Assembly: GCF_032854445.1 (NCBI RefSeq)
Contig: NC_088300.1
Location: 58,874,984-58,938,983 of the forward strand
DNA: 64,000 bases
Source of the DNA: Liolophura sinensis
Taxonomy: Eukaryota > Mollusca > Polyplacophora > Chitonida > Chitonidae
Direction of reading: 5' to 3'
Shown here: one piece after another, positions 61,101-64,000 of the stretch
Layout: every line of letters begins with the position of its first letter
Position numbering within the stretch: position 1 is the first letter of the stretch
The notes under the pieces: generated by a model
Databases searched by the model: none
Told to the model about the DNA's origin: nothing
What the model saw: the letters and a program-made list of their open reading frames with translations, nothing else
Made by a program: the position numbers and the translations under genes

Positions 61101-63182
61101 ACATGAGTGTTTTCGTAAATTTAAGAAGAGTATTCAGCATGTGGGACGTGAAATGCTTTAGTACATTAGGTAATAACTGTTAATCTTGACAGACCCAGCC
61201 ATACATGAATGTGCAAAAAAATATCACATTCAAGGATCAGGAAAGTCAGTTATGTTTCCAAGAGACTGTTAAGTAGAACAGATCTACAAGCACTTCACTA
61301 GAAGGCCCACTTCCTTGTTATAGACTACAAAATTGGCTCCCAACTTGGAAATACATGAATAAAAAAATATCAAATGCCAGTCAGAAGTTGATAAATTAAT
61401 TTAGCTGTATTCAACATTATATTTTCATTATCAGAAATATCAGCAAAAATGAAGTATTTTCTAGAAAATGAGGGCACAACCAACATACCAGTTTGTGGGT
61501 TTGGGCTGGGTCATTTATTACTGTAGTGAACCTGGACAGCTGACGAAAAGATTTCCCAGTTGTTTTCTGCAAACAACACAACCATTCAAATTCAACAGCA
61601 GTGAAGAAAAAATGTGTAAAAAGACAGAAAGAAACCAACATCAACAGGCAATATCAGTATACTACGCTACAGAATATTACGCTAGTGGCACTTGATTCTT
61701 TGTTTTCTGTCTGCATATTTTGGAAAATTGGTGCAGGCATTTTTCATGATCAATATTTCATAATGATGTCCCTTTCTAAGACAATGTCTGACCAAAGGAC
61801 AGCCTTTTGCAGGAGGTAAATGACTTCTCGATAGTGTCGGGAAACAAAAATCAGGTGTAATTGGCCCTGATGCAAATTTAAGCTGCTGGGTTGACTTCAT
61901 AAAGCAATTTTAATTTGTCCAAAGAGGGATTTTTTTATTTAAGCTAATGGGAAATAAAATTATGAATGCAAAACGATAGGGAAATTAAGAAATCCATTTT
62001 TACAAGAATAGAAGTTTAAGTTATTAATTACAACATCAAACCTTCAGTTCTGTCATGTTCTTTTCATCTAGCACAACCTCAGCTGGGGATTTTATCTGTG
62101 GATGAAACATGTCAAATTACACTTGCTTGATAATTCACTGAAGTACTCTTCTGATGGAGATAGTGCACATTAATCTCACAGATTCAACTCATTAGCAACT
62201 AAAGATATTAAGCAGAATATTCATTTTAACATATGTAATGCTTAAACATAAATACCACATCACACAACAGGATTCCATACCAAGGGATGAAATTTACAGC
62301 TAATGAGGGTATATAAGTGGTACGCAGACAGACTTTATCATGAAGGAAACACACTCCTATTGTACAAGTTTTGGAATAAAGACATTAACGATGGCTTGGT
62401 ACATACTATATAGGAACTAAAATTTCATCCATGATTTAGGGGCCTCTGTGGCTCAATTGGTTAGTGTGCTAGCGCAGCGTATTGACCCAGGAGTCTCTCA
62501 CCAATGCTGTCCCTGTGAGTTCAAGCCCAGCTCTTGCTGGCTTCCTCTGATCTGTCAGGTCTGCCCAGTTTCCACCCACCATAATGCTGGCCACTGTTGT
62601 ATAAGTGAAATATTCTTGAGTATGACGTAAAACACCAATCAAATAAATAAATAAATAAATTCATCCATGATTAAGTAACATATTTCATCTGATTCTGAGA
62701 CTTCTATTGGTCTTCAAAAGGTATCCTGAAGTTTGCTATAAATGTAGGATGATATCCTGCTGGAAAATGAAAATTTCAGCATCTAATTTTTTTTTTTTAA
62801 TTGATTAGAGTTTTATGCCATACTCATTAATATTTCACTTCTTCAGCCGCAACCAGCATTATGGTGGGTGGAAACTGGGCACAGCCCGGGGGAACCCACA
62901 GCCATCCCAAGGTTGCTGACCTTCCCACGTATGGCCCTAGAGGAAGACAGCAAGAGATGGACTTGAATTCACAGTAATCACATTGGTGAGAGGCTCTTGG
63001 GTCATTGTGCTGCACAAGCACACCACCCACTAGGCCATGCAGTTTCCTCAACATCTTAGGTAATATTCTGTCAGATAGGATATGGTAGTTGAACAGATGC
63101 TTAATTCTCACTGGAGGTTCTTTCCCCTTCTTTCCCTTGAGTTCACCGCCATCGTAGTTGATGGCAACTACCTGGTAACCAA
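55167..63182 (-). CDS. RPP30: RPP30, ribonuclease P/MRP protein subunit p30 (5' end outside window)
   Basis: Ten exons from the right: 63112-63182, 62042-62095, 61489-61566, 60080-60148, 59480-59569, 59012-59128, 58055-58084, 57786-57823, 57466-57545 and 55167-55300 (stop 55167-55169). All phases close (entering in phase 1), giving about 253 residues; human has 268, so only the first 30 or so are missing. RPP30 is a TIM-barrel-like subunit of the nuclear RNPs that cleave 5' leaders from pre-tRNA (RNase P) and process rRNA precursors (MRP). Diagnostic blocks are GYQVVAIN, GKSFRQLSRFT, YDLLAVVPTSEKTFH, DLTEKLPFLFRRPSI, FEIIYSPCIMDSTCRRNTIS, GIALRGPYDVANLGLLFGLT and SKNCRAVLFH. The last exon codes for a lysine-rich tail (ECKKSK) like the human one. 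Exon 60080-60148 has a NAGNAG acceptor. I found no first exon in 63183-64000. Confidence 0.95.
55600..55665 (-). mobile_element. SINE fragment in an RPP30 intron
   Basis: GGTTAATGCCATGGTCAAGA, ATATTTCACTTATACAACAG, CAGCAAGTTTTATGG corresponds to the reversed tail and body only. Confidence 0.6.
58601..58863 (+). mobile_element. Full-length SINE with target-site duplication
   Basis: The clearest complete copy: GGGGCCTCCATGGCTCAGTT and GGTTAGTGCACTAGCGCAGC (box A region), box B-like GTGAGTTAAGTCC, the central body, GTCGTATAAGTGAAATATTC, and CACCAATCAAATAAATAAAT. AAAAACCCTATG flanks it at 58589-58600 and 58864-58875. Inserted antisense to RPP30 in an intron. ORFs across it are not genes. Confidence 0.96.
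60226..60292 (+). mobile_element. SINE head fragment
   Basis: CCAAGGAGCCTCTCACCATT, CGGTCGCAGCGAGACTAGCT and CTCTGGCCATAC match the SINE from behind box A to beyond box B, with a small deletion at box B. Confidence 0.6.
60428..60545 (-). mobile_element. Degenerate SINE copy
   Basis: ATTTATTTACTTGAGTTGTG, TTTTATGCCGTACTCAAGCA, CACTCCTACGACGACGG and GGAGGAAACTGCTCAGAGCC follow the reversed SINE. Opposite in orientation to the fragment at 60226. Confidence 0.7.
62438..62659 (+). mobile_element. SINE with target-site duplication (small internal deletion)
   Basis: GGGGCCTCTGTGGCTCAATT and GGTTAGTGTGCTAGCGCAGC, box B GTGAGTTCAAGCCC, then the body with about 40 bp missing before GTCTGCCCAGTTTCCACCC, and an (ATAA)n tail. 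TTCATCCATGATT flanks it near 62424-62436 and 62660-62672. Inserted antisense to RPP30. Confidence 0.94.
62791..63047 (-). mobile_element. Older full-length SINE copy
   Basis: Reversed from a T-rich tail and AATTGATTAGAGTTTTATGC to the head (CACCCACTAGGCCATGCAGT). More substitutions than the copies at 58.6 and 62.4 kb. It lies just downstream of the RPP30 exon at 63112-63182, in the same orientation as the gene. Confidence 0.85.
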
Positions 63183-64000
63183 CTGAAAATGGAGCAAAAA
63201 ATTCAAGGATGGAACTGACTGTCCTACTATCTCATATTTGGTAATTGCCTATGAAACTTCTGTGAGTATTTAAAGTATCTTGTGCCTCATCAACTGCTTA
63301 TATTAACCTACACAGAGGAATCAACAAGCCCCTTGTCTTAGGCAATTTTTGGAAATTTCTGACAACAGCAGAGTCACATTAATCATTCAAAGTTTATTGT
63401 GTAAGTAAATTACATTTCTTCAGCTGTTGAGCAGCATTTTTCCACTTCCCTTCTGACTGAAATGAATGGCCAAATTAAAGCACCCATTAAAGCCCCTCCC
63501 CCCCCAAAAAAATAAGTGGATGTAAAGGTTAGGTTACTGTTTGGGTCAAGTTGTATAGGATTTGATGAGTGGATTAAGTATAAACAATTGCAGCTACATG
63601 TACCTAGCTGAACATATACCCTGCAGCTGGAATTCACGGCTCAAGACCTATCAGATAATCCTATTAATGCCTCAACCCAAGATTTGCCTTACTATATAAA
63701 CAGGTATAACAAAGTCTAAGCTTTCATGACCATTGGCTGTATTCGAATTCATGTAAGTGTGTAAGTAAAGTGCAGTGTTCTCACGTCAGCTGATACGAAT
63801 GTGTAAGTGGAAAACAGCTCAAATGTCACTTTGCTTCAATGTCGTTCCTGTAGGAAACAGTACCCACCCTGGAGAAATGGAGAGTGAAAATCTTGTTCCC
63901 GAAGTGATCTGTTACACTTGCCATTTGAAATCTTGTTCTTGTGTTCCTCCTCACCGAGAATGATGCATTGAAACAACAGTGTAACACAAGGCCACTGTTC
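63183..64000. other. RPP30 intron and window edge
   Basis: Non-coding by appearance. A C-rich/A-rich run (CCCCTCCCCCCCCAAAAAAA) is near 63495. ORFs here do not resemble the RPP30 N-terminus and lack fitting splice sites. I see nothing else. Confidence 0.5.

Overview
The window is nuclear DNA from an animal, most likely a lophotrochozoan (mollusc or a relative). The basis is AT-rich sequence, many short GT-AG exons, proteins readily alignable to human orthologues, and a tRNA-derived SINE with an (ATAA)n tail scattered through introns and spacers. I recognised the SINE by its box A/box B head and its copies in this window, not by a database match, so the taxon is an inference. There is no operon, phage, CRISPR or other prokaryotic content.

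Five protein genes can be read exon by exon, and their splice phases close. (1) The 3' half of SIL1, the BiP nucleotide exchange factor, + strand, 1060-3893, with a 20-bp minisatellite in the intron at the left edge. (2) THG1L, tRNA-His guanylyltransferase, + strand, 11005-17532, six exons. (3) EXOC4/SEC8, exocyst subunit, - strand, 45082 down to 20233, 28 exons over 25 kb. (4) An inactive-rhomboid (iRhom/RHBDF-like) gene, + strand, about 45187-53471, head-to-head with EXOC4 with only 104 bp between the proposed start codons. (5) RPP30, RNase P/MRP subunit p30, - strand, 63182 down to 55167, convergent with the iRhom gene and cut at its 5' end by the right edge. They serve unrelated housekeeping roles: ER folding, tRNA maturation (THG1L and RPP30 both act at the tRNA 5' end, probably by coincidence), exocytosis, and ER-Golgi trafficking.

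The rest is introns and spacers with repeats: about fifteen recognisable copies of one SINE (several with target-site duplications), a diverged MITE-like family (2.7, 18.1, 31.0 kb), a 1.4-kb element with inverted ends in a THG1L intron, a dispersed tandem block in opposite orientations at 26.5 and 51.3 kb, and local minisatellites at 0, 24.3, 27.3, 28.6 and 29.7 kb.

I see no clearly novel system. The items most worth checking concern gene structure. A minisatellite in EXOC4 seems to have grown out of a 3' splice site, so that it carries a ladder of decoy acceptors, some in frame. An EXOC4 exon looks frameshifted, but an alternative acceptor would restore the frame. A possible six-residue EXOC4 microexon lies in the largest intron. 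One iRhom junction lacks the AG expected from homology. SIL1 ends in a KDEL-like tetrapeptide.
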